A stretch of 64,000 nt of DNA from Hyalella azteca (Eukaryota; Arthropoda; Malacostraca; Amphipoda; Hyalellidae): positions 43,833 to 107,832 of the forward strand of contig NW_025944342.1 of assembly GCF_000764305.2 (NCBI RefSeq). The letters are read 5' to 3'. The translations under genes and the position numbers were made by a program. Positions within the stretch are counted from its first letter, which is position 1; each line of letters begins with the position of its first letter. Positions 35,365-48,027 of the stretch are shown piece by piece. The notes under the pieces are model-generated. The model made no database searches, had not been told where the DNA came from, and worked only from the letters and a program-made list of their open reading frames with translations.

Positions 35365-37026
35365 ATATTGAAGAGAATATTATGATAACCTGTACACGGT
35401 GCTGTATATTCGAAATCTTGGCTAATTTTCTACTCAGAGTAGCCAGACTCAATCCGAGTCACTGAACTGTCGGGTACATGCATGAGGCCTTGGTAAAACG
35501 CATTAATTTTTAAGAAAACTGTAGCTAGACAATTGAGATCTACATCAAAACAACGTTGAGTTGCGCTCTTGACCTGCACAAATAAAATATCTGATTGATA
35601 TGTCCTAGCCGTGCCCTACTTAAGATAATAGGAAAGATAATGGGAACGCAATATAGTAGAGTACATGCTTCTTTTGGGGACGCAGTGTACGCTTCTGAAA
35701 TAGAATGGGACGCAATGTAGACTAAAGCAGAGTAGATATTGGGACTTCCAAGCAGCAATGTAACTCAGAATAAGATTGGGGAACAATGTTGATACGCGGT
35801 TTGCATTCCGGAACATCTGCTGGTGCGATAGATGCGATGGCGAAGATTGTGACACACTGCTGACTTGATGCTAATGTCTCGCATACAGCATACTGGAAAA
35901 TAATTTTGCATACTGGAAAAATGGGATGCACATCCAATTCGGGGTGTGCATGTATAGATACTGGCAATAACGCTACCGTCCAGCACAGGATGCGTAATAG
36001 GAAGAATAGCACGCTGTTGATTAGTGGGGTGCATACTGAACAGATGCAATTATACTCCCATTTCGCCTTACAAAATGTCTGATTTCTATCTATCTCTAAT
36101 AAATAATGTGAATACAGACGAATAATTATCAATGCAAGGTATATCAACTAGAAATTAGAGCTCTGATTAATGAAATCATGGCCAAAGTTTCTCCACCTTG
36201 AGATACAAGCTTGCATGAAATGGTGTCCACACACTAATATGAATTGCCTCTCAGAACAACAACTGCACATCAAGATAAACAATCTTTGTAGAAGTGATTG
36301 CACAAGCTGATATAGATGGCCTCATGTAGCAGCGATTGTCCACTAAGATTAATATACCTTAACCGCTAAGAATGAAAAGCATTGCACTGATTATTCATTA
36401 CTCAATAACGGCCTGAGATCTTCGCGTTATCAGTAATTTAGTAGTACCAGCAACTATAAGTAATGTCAGTTACTTCGCAGTACATGTTACTTCGCTGTAC
36501 AAGTTACTTCGCAGCACCAGTAACTCAACACTGAACCGAACAATGCAGAAAATACTTGCTAATAATAAAATATAATTGCTAATACTATCGAAAATTCTCC
36601 CACACAGCACTGAGACCACCGACTTAAATTAGTACAAAAGCCACACGATTTTCAACACTCATTGAACTGGGATGCTTAACCACTGCTAACACTTCAATAA
36701 ATAAAACAGACACTCGCTACACAAAATTTTTATAAATATTAGCAGCGTTTACTTTGGATATAGCTGCAAAAATAAGTTATTTCCTGGCAAATTGGTCCAG
36801 AAATAAGCTTATATTTTGCATATTGCAGTAAAAATGAGCGCGTATGCTGGCAGAGAGGAGATGGGAGCAAGGCAGGTGAGCGAGCACTGCAAGGAGAGGC
36901 GCCCTCGGAGCTCAAGTTGGATGTAGCGTCAGTGGCTGGTGCGGCCACCGTCCGCTTCTAGCTAATAATAACTCCAGCCTCCCCACCTACGTACTTCACT
37001 GCCTTTACAGGTACTCCTCTAAAAGG
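35365..37026. other. non-coding stretch with a CG-rich patch at 36830-36960
   Basis: No coding exon was recognised. Short GTTACTTCGCAGTAC-type direct repeats occur at 36468-36530. The CG-rich patch may be a promoter. Confidence 0.4.
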
Positions 37027-37437
37027 GGGTAACTTAATGTTTTACATTCATATTTTGTGATTTCAATATAGTTGAAATTAGTGAGGTACTGCTCGATAGG
37101 TAGTAACTTCAAGGTTTGCCTTCATATTTTGTGATTCAAATAAGTTGAAATTAGCGAGGTAATTCACTATAGGTTGTAATTTAATGTTTTAAATTCATAA
37201 TTTGTGATTCAATGTATAATTGAAATCAGTGAAGTGCTGCTCTATTGGTAGTAACCTAAAGTTTTACCTTCATATTTTGTGATTCAATGAAATTGAAATT
37301 TGTGAAGGTAAAACTAAGAGTTTTGTCCTCATATTTTCCGATTCAATATAATCGTAATGTGTGAGGTACTGCTTCAAGTTTTGCCCTCATATTTCCTGAT
37401 TTAGTGATGTTGAAATTTGCGATGCTGATTAGTGAGG
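37027..37437. repeat. about six imperfect ~70-bp tandem copies
   Basis: Each copy holds TTCATATTTTGTGATTCAAT followed by GTTGAAATTAGTGAGGTACTGC and a GGTAGTAACTTAA-like end. The copies are substantially diverged, so the array is old. Confidence 0.8.
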
Positions 37438-37439
37438 CC

Positions 37440-40400
37440 AATATCGACTTATTTTACTGATGGTTTAGTCAACTATAGGTGGTCTCACTGCCTATACATC
37501 TATATATAGAATCTGCCGAAAGGGGTTCAGAATTTCGATGCAATCGTCTCACCTACACAAGAGTTGTAACAAATACAACAAGGATTGGTTGATGCGGTCA
37601 CAGTCCGCTTCTTGCTAATTATAACTAGCAAAGCAACCCCCATCTGCGTATACTGCTCAGCCTACATAGATTATGCTGAGTAGGAACTCTGATATTCCCT
37701 ACATTTTTGCCTATTGATCAGGGCCGGGTCAATAAACTTTTTAAAATAATTTACTTAATTGTTGGAATTCTGAACTCTTAAAGAGTAAGTTGAATGAGTT
37801 GAATGAGAGGTACTTTATGAATAATTATTTAAATTAATTTTTCAATCAATTCTTTGAATGAACCCATGTACAGTTATGGAAATGATTTCATCTTTGAAGG
37901 TCACATAGTATGGTGCTTTTAATTCAGTATTAAATACTACTCACTAATATTACATGCAAACATGCATCTAAATTCGCTAACAATACATTAACTGAGATCA
38001 AACATACAGGTATCAGTGACCTTCACAAAATATAATACACCAGAAATTATTTCCTACAGTATATGAATGGCAAATTTCATATCAAATACCTGCGTACATA
38101 AATCAAAATTTACCATACTGACATGATATGACGGCTGATTTAAGAACCTGGCATCTTTATAAGCGACCTCAAAATACAATGATTCATGTATAAATCATTA
38201 AGACGAGATGCTTCTCGTCGTCTCAGCAGTCATGATATGCAGCGAGGCCAAGTCTTTGCGTTATCAGTTAGTCTCCGGTGCTCTAAACCTCTGGAAAACT
38301 CTAAAAGGAAAATTGTACGACACGTAAATTGTCAGCCTTTTATATGCTTTACATTTCAGAAAAAGACAAAATAGGAAATTACACAGCCCGTACTTTGTTA
38401 GTCTTTTATATTGTAAATGAAGAGAAGAAGTAAACATAGGAAATTGTATGATCCGTAATTATCACTGAATATCAGTTAACCAGCAACCAGAAACAGTTGT
38501 ATTAGTTGAATTTGTTACAGAACTGGAAGCTATATCAAACACTAATTTGATGTTATAACTGAAATCGAAAAATCCATTTGAACCCTTCATTTATTGGAAA
38601 TATCTGTTCAGAGTGCAGTTTAGTTTCCTCAAATGCAATTGATACAAAAATATAGTGCTGTCAAAATGAGAAGAAAAAAAAAACACGATTCATCTAGCCG
38701 GATGATTAGATCAGGATTATTTTAAGGCCCAATCTTAATTTTAAACAAACGAAAGTAAATATTTCTTGATTACTACTTGATACAAATTCAATTGGAAGAT
38801 CGAAAAATAAAAGCCATACTGTCATAAAATATTACCGACAGTGACGAACAAACTAAAAATCATATCTGTAACGAAGAAAGGGAGACAAATAATGATAAAA
38901 AAATGAGAGTAACAGAAGCAAGAAATAGACGTTGCGAGTGTTGCGTAAGTCCGGACACGGAGTAGGAGAGTGGGACGGCGGAGGGAGGGAGGGAGTCAGG
39001 CATAATCTGGCAGCACTCCACGTATATGCGGGGAGGACGGGCGGCGCTCGTCATCCGGTGGCACCGCACAAAAAACACGGCAACCCGCGAGCGTCGGTCG
39101 GTCGAAGAGTATCCCTTCTCCGGCCCTGGCACAGCGCGACAGTGCCAGCAGCGTACTTGTGGATGGCACTGCGCGCACATGGGCGTTTTGCGCACACACA
39201 ATTGAATGCTACATGTACTCTCGTGAACCAGGTTCACATAAAAACCAACACTTTACACGCGAATAAAAAAAATGGATATTCTACGTATATCTGTTCATAC
39301 GTACAAGACATTTCATCAGTGAGTAAATTAAACACATAACGCCTGCGTGTGTGCATGCGAATGGCACTGGATTAGTATGTTTTAGAACAGTGCAAAACAA
39401 AACACGCGCACATGTACTTAGAAATATGTAACGCCCACGTGTGCGCGTCACCAGTGCTACGTGTACACGAGCTAAGCACCCAACTTTTACATTGGTGAAG
39501 AGCCCAACACGAGCACGAGCAAATGAAGCGCACGTACATGGATGCCATCGCACATATGTAAACCTCTACACGGAGCACACAAAACCGTACACAATAAGAT
39601 TTTTCCAGCAGTAAGGCAGCGCATGATAATACCTAATAACATAATAGTTTCAGAGATAGGAAAATACATATATCAAATATCATTCAGAGATGGGAAAGTA
39701 CATATCAAATACTGGGAAATTGTATGATAAGGCATTATTTTGCGCAAGTACGTATAATTGAGTTACCCAGCAAACCATTAGAGATTGCGTGCGCTAGAGC
39801 GAAGTGGTAAGATACAAATAATGAAGATATGTTATCATGTTGCAGTATCTGTATTTTTTCATTCTTCTTGATTGTTTTTCTTATTACCCATAATTTTAGG
39901 GGAATTCAATTATTAATTTGAAGCTAAGATACTAGGGACTGAGTAAAGTAACGGAGTAAAATAAAAAAATAATGGATGTTACTCAGAAATCTCGGATTCA
40001 TGGACCTGATATACATACATAGGTGTTTTTTCGGATAGGTTGTGGACATGTGTCTTTAGCTGTTGAATATATGAAAAAAATCGTCAACTATATAACGAAC
40101 CAAAATAAGGTAGATTACCTGTATATATTCGGATAAAGCATGGTTTCTTAAAACAAGAAACAGAATAAAATACGAAAAATCCAATGTTCAGAATCCCTTA
40201 AAGAATTTTTTAGTGATACTATTTATTAATAGAGGCTTTGAATCCACCTGCACATACATTCACTTCGGTTATACTATCTAAAGTTGTTTTAAAAAGTTGT
40301 CGCTGAAAAAAATCGAGTCAATTTGCCGGAAAAGTTCATTCATTTAACAGCTGCTAACGGTGTTATAGTAGAAATGCAATGGCACGTTTCAAATTGCATT

Positions 40401-42046
40401 CACTTTAGCAGGGTCGACACAAACGGCTTTTCAGAACTAAATACATCACAAGATTAGAGAACCGTTTAATATCTGCATTTATTCAGGGCGACATTCACAT
40501 GAAGAAAAGACGAAAGTGTTATATTCGAAACACTAGCACCAGATAAAACCACCGTAAAATAGCTATGAGCGAGCTATCCCTCAGAAATACATTCGATATA
40601 TGCTGTCCGTATCTTAGCACGAGGATAACACACTCAGGTTATATAGTTTCGGAAAATGGTGCTCAAACTGAGTCATTACTTATGAAACTGTTTTTGTTAC
40701 TCACTATATGATGATTACTCACTATATGGCAATGTTTTTGTTTAATAATAAGCACCAAGTTAGTTACACAACATGCCCGGGCCAGACTAGACAGGCTGTT
40801 ACCAAGCCGAGGGTCGCCCTGTCACTGCACAGCCCCGCTCACCACGCCGCTGCACAACCGCTTTCAGTCCGGACTGCTCGAGAGTGAGAGGGACTTCCTC
40901 TGGTGCCCCTGACCTCTTCCCCACTCCCTCGCGCCTCCCCACTCACCCCGGGGCCCTCGCCTATCCACTCACCCCGGGGCCCTCGCCTCCCCACTCACCC
41001 CGGGGCCCTCGCCCCACAACCGCACGCGTCGCACCACGGGCTCTACATGGGTCTTCCGGAGCGGCCTCAACATGAGCTACTGCTACGCAAGCGACGAGAT
41101 TCTCGTGAAGTGCACTAAACACTTCGACATTACATCACGATGAAGAACCATCAACTTAATTATCGGTGCACTCTATTACGGTAATTACACTTGATATCTA
41201 CACTTGAGATTTGTAGACTTGATAACGATGTCAGAATAACGACAATGATAGGATAGTGTAATTTAATTTTATCGCACATATCGAGACGGCAAGCGCAGTT
41301 ATAATTACCACCACCAGATTCAGCCATCAAAGGTTCAACATTACTACCTTGGAAGTGTATAATTTTGCAAAATATAAAATTCAAGGAAGCATTTAATTGA
41401 TAATTACTTCACATGTACTTGTTTCCATACTTTGATTGCAAGTCAAAGGTCCTCATTTGCACTCAAGGGCACTGAACGTGTTGAAACTTATGATGCAACA
41501 GTAACCAAACATGTTGAAACCCAACAATTAGCTGGGCAGTTGAGCATTCCTCCCAACGCTAATGTCGTCCTATTAAAAAACTGTACTGCAAGTTCGTACG
41601 AAATCATATTTTAAATTGTTATTATTTTTAAAATTTCATAACGTGATAAACGTTAATTTTCCACCAGCAGGACGTGTTAAAATGAGTGCAATCTAATGAA
41701 AATGCACAAATTCATTAACATATGTTTGCTGGGCTTTGAAATCACAATATGTTCGAAGCAACTAAAACATGTGTCATGAACAAAGGCCAAATCCATTATA
41801 AATACATGATGCGGGCACGAGGACAAGTAAACTCAAAACAAGTGCGAACATATTCAGCAATTAAAAGTAAATTCCATCACGTTGATAAGCCTAATAATCA
41901 TTTTAACGACTTACGTGCTTCAAATTGCTAATTTGTTATGAAAAAATCAAGCAATTTTTCCCGTAAAGCCAACAATACTCAATCAAAAGTGTAACAATGG
42001 TTATGATAACAATTATAATGAATGAACACACGAGTAATCTTTTTAC
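37440..42046. other. long non-coding stretch with two CG-rich patches
   Basis: No coding exon was supported. CG-rich, promoter-like patches lie at about 38930-39210 and 40780-41080. Open frames across them lack domains and run on both strands, as expected from base composition. Confidence 0.4.
40940..41013. repeat. 26-bp GC-rich tandem repeat, three copies
   Basis: CACTCACCCCGGGGCCCTCG followed by six bases is repeated at 40940, 40966 and 40992. It sits in a CG-rich island. Confidence 0.9.
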
Positions 42047-42530
42047 CTTTACTGATAGGTGTGTGCCACGACCAGCTTGCCGACGATTGCCATGAGGTAT
42101 CATTGGACGCAGAAACGACCAAACCGTTCTGGGTATCCGTGTCAGAATTGAGCTCTTGTTTCACATGACTCAAAATGGCGGCAACATTCGAGTCTGATTT
42201 CATTTCAGTTTTTAGCTTCTCAATTTTGTGTTGATAAAGTATCCTCTTGATAGCATTTTCTTCCTTTTGCTGCTTGATTTGCTCTTCAGAGGACCGCGAG
42301 TGGCTGATGCAGAGCATTCGGTTCGACGGCACTAACTGGGACACTGCGTTATACTGTTCAGGGTGCTTCACTTCCAGATGTCTAGCCACGTTCGTTGTGT
42401 TGCCAACGTATTTAATTTGCACGGGACATAAGCTGCATTGCACCATAGTACGGGTCTCGTCAACGAAATGGGACAGCAGCCAGATCTTGCTGCGCCCGCC
42501 AGCCGATTTGCGACCCTCCTTGTTAAACAT
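42047..42530 (-). CDS. BED zinc-finger 5' cassette exon
   Basis: The ATG at 42530 has an in-frame TAA three codons upstream, and an acceptor TTTTTCAG lies nine bases before that, implying a 5' UTR exon. The exon codes 161 residues and ends ATCAGTAAAG before gtaaaa in phase 1. A canonical BED finger occupies about residues 13-58: W17, F22, C32-x2-C35, NTTNVARH with H51, and H56 followed by PEQY. A basic-acidic helix suitable for a coiled coil follows (residues 80-110), then HVKQEL, a sumoylation-type motif. Joined to the BTB block through 28513 it gives 664 aa. No other in-frame partner exon was seen between 42 kb and 34 kb. Confidence 0.8.
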
Positions 42531-43949
42531 CGTGGGTTACCGCTGAAAAATTTCCCGATGTATGCACCAAATCGATAGCGAATTAGGGAAATTTTGTTAA
42601 AAATTATTATTTGGTCTCACTGACAGGAAAAAGAATCAAAGTTGGTCTCACTCGCAGGAAAAAGAATAAAAGAACTATCGACAGCGTCTTCAGATAGAAG
42701 TCAGCACAATTTTACCGCTCTTTTGTTATACCTCAATTTTGTGGAAGAGGGTACATTATTACTGCGACTTTTTTCAATTCTAGAACTATCTCTGCAAAAA
42801 ATAACAACGTTTTACCATTTGTTCCGTTTATGAGATCCTGAAGAAACGAAAAAACAAAGACACATGATGTAATTTTGGAAGCGTTCAGTTGAACAGTAGA
42901 TGCAAATCATGCATTTATTCGTACGCAAGATATTTAAATTCATAGATTTCTGCAGAATTGACGAAATGAAAAGTCAGAAAACGCACACTCACTTTCCATT
43001 CTATCAAGTGTTTTATCTCAGTTCGATTCAACGTTCATAAACAACATATGTCTATTGCAGAGAAAATAAACAAGTGTATTTGGTGAAATCAACTTCTAGT
43101 CCCCTTCTGTCCCATTTTAGGTTACTCCCTCGCTTGTACTGCAGTGTGAGCGAGAATAAGGCGTGTAAGGTAATGCATGAGAGGACCAACTATTATAAAA
43201 TGACAGAGCACAATATAGTATAAATAAAAAATTGGCAATTCGTGGTTTTCAAGCCAAGTGAGCAACACAGTACTAACTCTCGCGAGTTTGCCACACAATG
43301 TTGTGCAGTATTTTACACGTGAAGGTAATGCATTAGATCAAAGAATCCAAAGCCAAATTGTAAAGCAAAATGACGATGCAGATAATAATTCCCAATTTGC
43401 TTACAGGATCAGAAAACATATTAAGTTGCATATTAATTTCATTTGATGACATGGTCAATTTTCATTTTTACTAGAAAGCACACAAACATTAATCTTAATG
43501 GCATAGCTTATGAATTAAAAAGCTCTCAAAAGATTTCCTAACATCCCGCTAAAAAGTTTGATTGTTATTTGTGTAACTTAAATATTGTGATAAGAATATA
43601 AATGCATATAATGGGAAGACGTCACTAAATGTTAGGAGCAAAAATTTATCCCGAAAGCGTTTGCGGTGAATTCGTTTCAGGCAGTTAGCGATTAAGCACA
43701 CATGCCAGCTCTGTCATAAACTGTTCCATCTAATTGCATTGTAAAAAATCGATTACACAATCGAGTAAATTAAAATTGAAGTCAATATAGAACATTAAAA
43801 ATACACTCCCACACAAAATGAAAACCAACTACCCACACTGTCGCATCGGGCGATCATCTAGCAGTCAACACATAAAATCAGTAAACAGAAAAGGGATAAA
43901 CCACGAATCAAGAACAATAATCTGGGTGATCACGTCACAGTGCAGCACA

Positions 43950-44300
43950 GACAAGGGACACGTTGATGCGACCGGCACGAGTGACCACACGACACTTGGA
44001 GTCTTGAGGGCACACGCAGCGTCCTGCCTGTCGAGGCAGCCTGGCTGCGCTACACACGTTGAGGGAGAACGCGCCTCTCCCCCTATGACATGGATCGATC
44101 TAAGGAGCCGTACGGCCAGTCGCAGGACAGCAACGATCATCGATCCCAAGAGCTGTGACCAATCGCAACTCTTCCTAGGATTGATCAGCAGCCGGCAGCG
44201 TCGTCAGATATATAGTTATGGCTATAGCTATAGCGGCAACCGTTTCCGATACTGGTCGATCGATAAATCGATCGAGCATCAGCTATCGTGTCAAATATAT
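43950..44300 (-). promoter_or_regulatory. CG-richer patch with ATCGAT palindromes
   Basis: At 44256-44275 there is a perfect inverted repeat TCGATCGAT-AA-ATCGATCGA, with further CGATCGA and TATAGCTATAG words nearby. ATCGAT cores resemble DRE sites bound by the BED factor DREF in flies. Placed 1.5 kb upstream of the 42.5-kb BED cassette, it may be its promoter. This is inference. Confidence 0.35.
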
Positions 44301-46987
44301 TAGTGGGAACCAAAATCGATGCGCCACGATCGACCAGAACTACATCGTCTATATTGCGCGCTAAGAGAATGTTTTGAAACACGTGTTGGTAAAATCGAGA
44401 ACCACACAAAAAATTGTAAACAACTAAAATAGTTAACAAAGCAACAGTATTTCTTGGATAACTAGAAAAATAAATAATATGACTGCTTTATGCTTATGAT
44501 GTAATAAGTCAGTACAGAAGCGTAGTAAATTATTATCTTCATTCGCAAAAATTGACTTGCTAAAGATCGAACACGAAATACCGTACATCTTCATCTGTTT
44601 GGTATTTGAGCATAATAACATCAATCATATGGGGCGGATTTTGTTAATCGAAAACCATTTAATCCTGTACTGTTGCGGTGTACAAATGCACGTCGTATCC
44701 TAATGCAGTCCTGTACAGTAATGGCAATTACTAATATATACTAGATAGTAAACATAAAGTATAAGTTTAATTTTATATTAATTTATGAGATCGTACTTGG
44801 TGAAATAGGTAATAGGACTGTTATAATTTAATAGAGGGAATTTTGGAGGGGATGTGGCAACTGTTGCGAATCGTTGCCAATTAGTGAATTTACCTACCAA
44901 TGTATCGGACCCACCTTTCTTAACTCGAAGTACGTAGCAAGAATTAAGTACTGCTTCCAATCGACAACTTGATGGTATCAAAACTTATTCAGAAACATTG
45001 TACGTATTTGTCCTGTCACCATATGAGTTCAGGAGATTCGTCGGAAGATTGAAAAAAAAAATTGGTAATGCACCGGAAATAACTCGTCAAATATCACTTT
45101 AGGCGGTATCACACGTACAGCACACTGCAGCTTGACACTATAATTTCTTATTCAAACCTTAAGAAATCGTGAACTATCGTTGCAATATTTACAGTTTTAG
45201 AAGGTTCACCAACTACCAAGTAAAGTTTTTGCGTAAAAGTTACAGTTTGAAGAACCTAATTTTGTCCAACAAATGGCGGTAGCTTGATTTTTCTTTAGAA
45301 ACACCATTCCTACAGAACGCGCAAGGAACACTAAGTATCACTGTAATCCTTGACTGCGCCCACACAACCACCAAGATTTCCCGCCATCGCGTTGGGTGAC
45401 GAGTGTTTACACACGTAGTTACACCAACTGGAAATTCTTAATCATCTCGGAGAATTGCTAAAAGTACGAAAGGAACGTCCGCATTTTCCTGAGGACTATT
45501 GAAGCATTATGACGAATAAAGGTAGCTACAAAATTAGTAATGCTGGATAATTAGTAGCTTTCAATTCCGATATAATTTGGTGCACAAGTTGCTCTGTTAA
45601 AGTTGGTATCATTGTTATTTATTGAATGGCATTGCAGACCGTTACTGCACGGGGACCTGCTGCAGATCAGTTATAAAAATCTGTTGAAAGTCATTTGTGA
45701 CAATAAAAACACAGTGAAAATGTTTCTTATGCGATATCCATTATTAGTGACACTAAAATATTTTCTATTACACACTTGAAATCAGAAATGGAGAAACTGT
45801 TTTAATCCTGTAATACTTCCAAATGTGATAGACTTATCTAATTGTCTCTTAGTTCGCCTAGAAAATATTAATTAGTTTTATTTTATACATGTTGAGAAAT
45901 TTTCCGGGCCCTATGTTTGCAAAGATTTAGATATGGCGTGAATTGGTGACTTTTGCAAATGTAATGTGTTCCATGTACAGTACAGTAGGTATATTATCGC
46001 TGGAGCATTTAGTTTCTGTGCATTTTGGGCGAGTACAAGTCAAGCACTCTTAGCGTTTTGTGTGACTGATGCTGTACGCGCAGTACATACTTTTGTGTGT
46101 CAATGAAACAGTTGTAGCTTGCTGAGTCTCATAAGTGATGTTGATAGACGGGATTCACTGAAAGTGGATGGTTGCTGGCTTCTCCAATATTTCAGGTCCT
46201 GCATTCCGATTTTCAATGAGTACCTACCGGGTAATGTATATTATTTTGTATTATTCCTCTTGAATTTCACATTGGCTAGAGTAGACCATTTGAAAATTAT
46301 TAGGATACAAAACTCCGAGGTTTCTAAAATGTTTATATGACGAGCTCCTCAGCGGAATCGGTATTTCATCGACGTATGTGTACCACAAGCGTGGTTCTAT
46401 CGGAAAAATTCTGCGACTTTTTGTAGAAAACAGAACGAAGAGGCAATTTCGGATCGAAAAAATTATACAGGTAACCAATGCAATATCAATTAATAAACTT
46501 TTTACTTTATTTTCATCTGTACTAAACGCGCACAAGCCAAAACAAAACGAAGGCTCGATTGCCGTGACAAGTTTGTTAGTACAGATTCAACACGAAACAT
46601 AAGATTTCCAACCAGATAATTTCCAGTACCAATACACAGAGAAACCGACGCTGTAATCATGAATAACGATAATGATAACGTAGACGCAATATTCATGAAT
46701 TCGATCACGGTAACGTCAAGTCAGGTAACGTCAAGATCATGTTAACATCAGATGATACAAACGACAATATTTTTAGTTTAAATTTATCCAAATTATCCCA
46801 AGGCAACACGTAGGAGAAGTATATATTCGTGTGAGAATTTCATGTAGGTATCGATTTCCAATAAATGACTAAGCGATCACAGAAACCACATAAAAATCAA
46901 TTAGGCAAGTTCGATCGAGATTTCTTCAGGATAGATTTTAAATCGTTCCGAAGATTTTAGTGTTATGTTTAGTTTTTTTATTTTAGT

Positions 46988-47021
46988 TTGAATTCTACAC
47001 TCTAGCCAGTGTAGAATTCAA
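46988..47021. repeat. perfect hairpin (14-bp stem, 6-nt loop)
   Basis: TTGAATTCTACACT and AGTGTAGAATTCAA are exact reverse complements around CTAGCC. It is too short for a microRNA precursor. It could be a small element footprint. Confidence 0.6.
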
Positions 47022-48027
47022 TGATGGTGTTTAACATAATGGACCTGAAATAGAGATGAGATATAATTTCAAACACTTCCACTTTGATCGTTCTATGATG
47101 TCGCGATTTCTACTTCAATCGAAAGTGCTACAATGAACGTAAATAAATTACACGCTAATTGTAAATTAATATTGAAAGTTCGTGATTTATAAACTTGTTT
47201 GTTTCTGATAAGATACTACTAAACTCTGATACTTCTTTGATCGAACTGGAGCTGGATCCATATGAACTTAATAAAAAATGTTCAACTGAACTCATCATGA
47301 ATGTTGATGAATGTTCTACGGGTCGATGTCAACGACGGCTAAAGCCAGTCTACTGACATTCAGATTTCAATGAACATGAACCATGCACGCTCATACATAC
47401 GTATAGATCAAAACAAGAAGCGTTTTGAAGACTTCCAACCTACATTTACATCCGATATAGTTTCAAAGGACCCTAATATACGATTGTTAGATTGCAACAT
47501 TATTATTTTAGAATATGTTTTCTCGATGATAATGATAACGAGATGAAACGTGGCGTGCAACGCAACAAGTTCCCAACAGTTTATGACCAATTTTAGGACC
47601 CGACACGAACAAATTGCAATGGCAATATCTGACTATCTTGACGGAGCATTAATTATTTAAAAACGTCCATTACTTACTATGAATTCCATAGTAAATCTCA
47701 ATTGAATTGCAGCGTAGAAAATATATTCGCAAAATTAAACAGCTTTTCGCGGTCGGTGGGGAGAGGTTTTCAAGTTATTTGAACGATGATCGTTTACTTT
47801 ACGATTCCATGTTTGATTCTTAGGGATGAGATAGTTCATAGGCTTAAATATGGCAGCTTTAAGTCGGCATTCTCTAGGTATCTCAGCCACCAGCATTTCA
47901 ATTGATCCTTCATTATAAAAGGAACCTTAAATATGGCCCCTAATCTCCAATGCCTTAGAAATATTTTAATACCAAAAATTTCCTCATACTGAAAAACCGT
48001 TAGTGGTCGTAACACTGTTCTACTTAC

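Larger units (their letters stand above)
42531..48027. other. non-coding stretch between the Myb/SANT and BED cassettes
   Basis: No exon with a domain was seen. It contains a CG-richer patch at 43950-44300 and a hairpin at 46988, listed separately. A second promoter-like patch with GGCGG words lies at about 45270-45410. Confidence 0.4.

Noticed and set aside
38860..39339. Coding exon at 38.9-39.3 kb
   Set aside because: Open frames of similar length on both strands without domains; CG composition alone explains them.
43818..44303. 161-codon plus-strand frame
   Set aside because: It starts with an ATG but has no domain, lies in a CG-rich patch and overlaps an equally open minus-strand frame; more likely promoter DNA.
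46988..47021. microRNA precursor
   Set aside because: The 14-bp stem is far too short for Drosha/Dicer processing.
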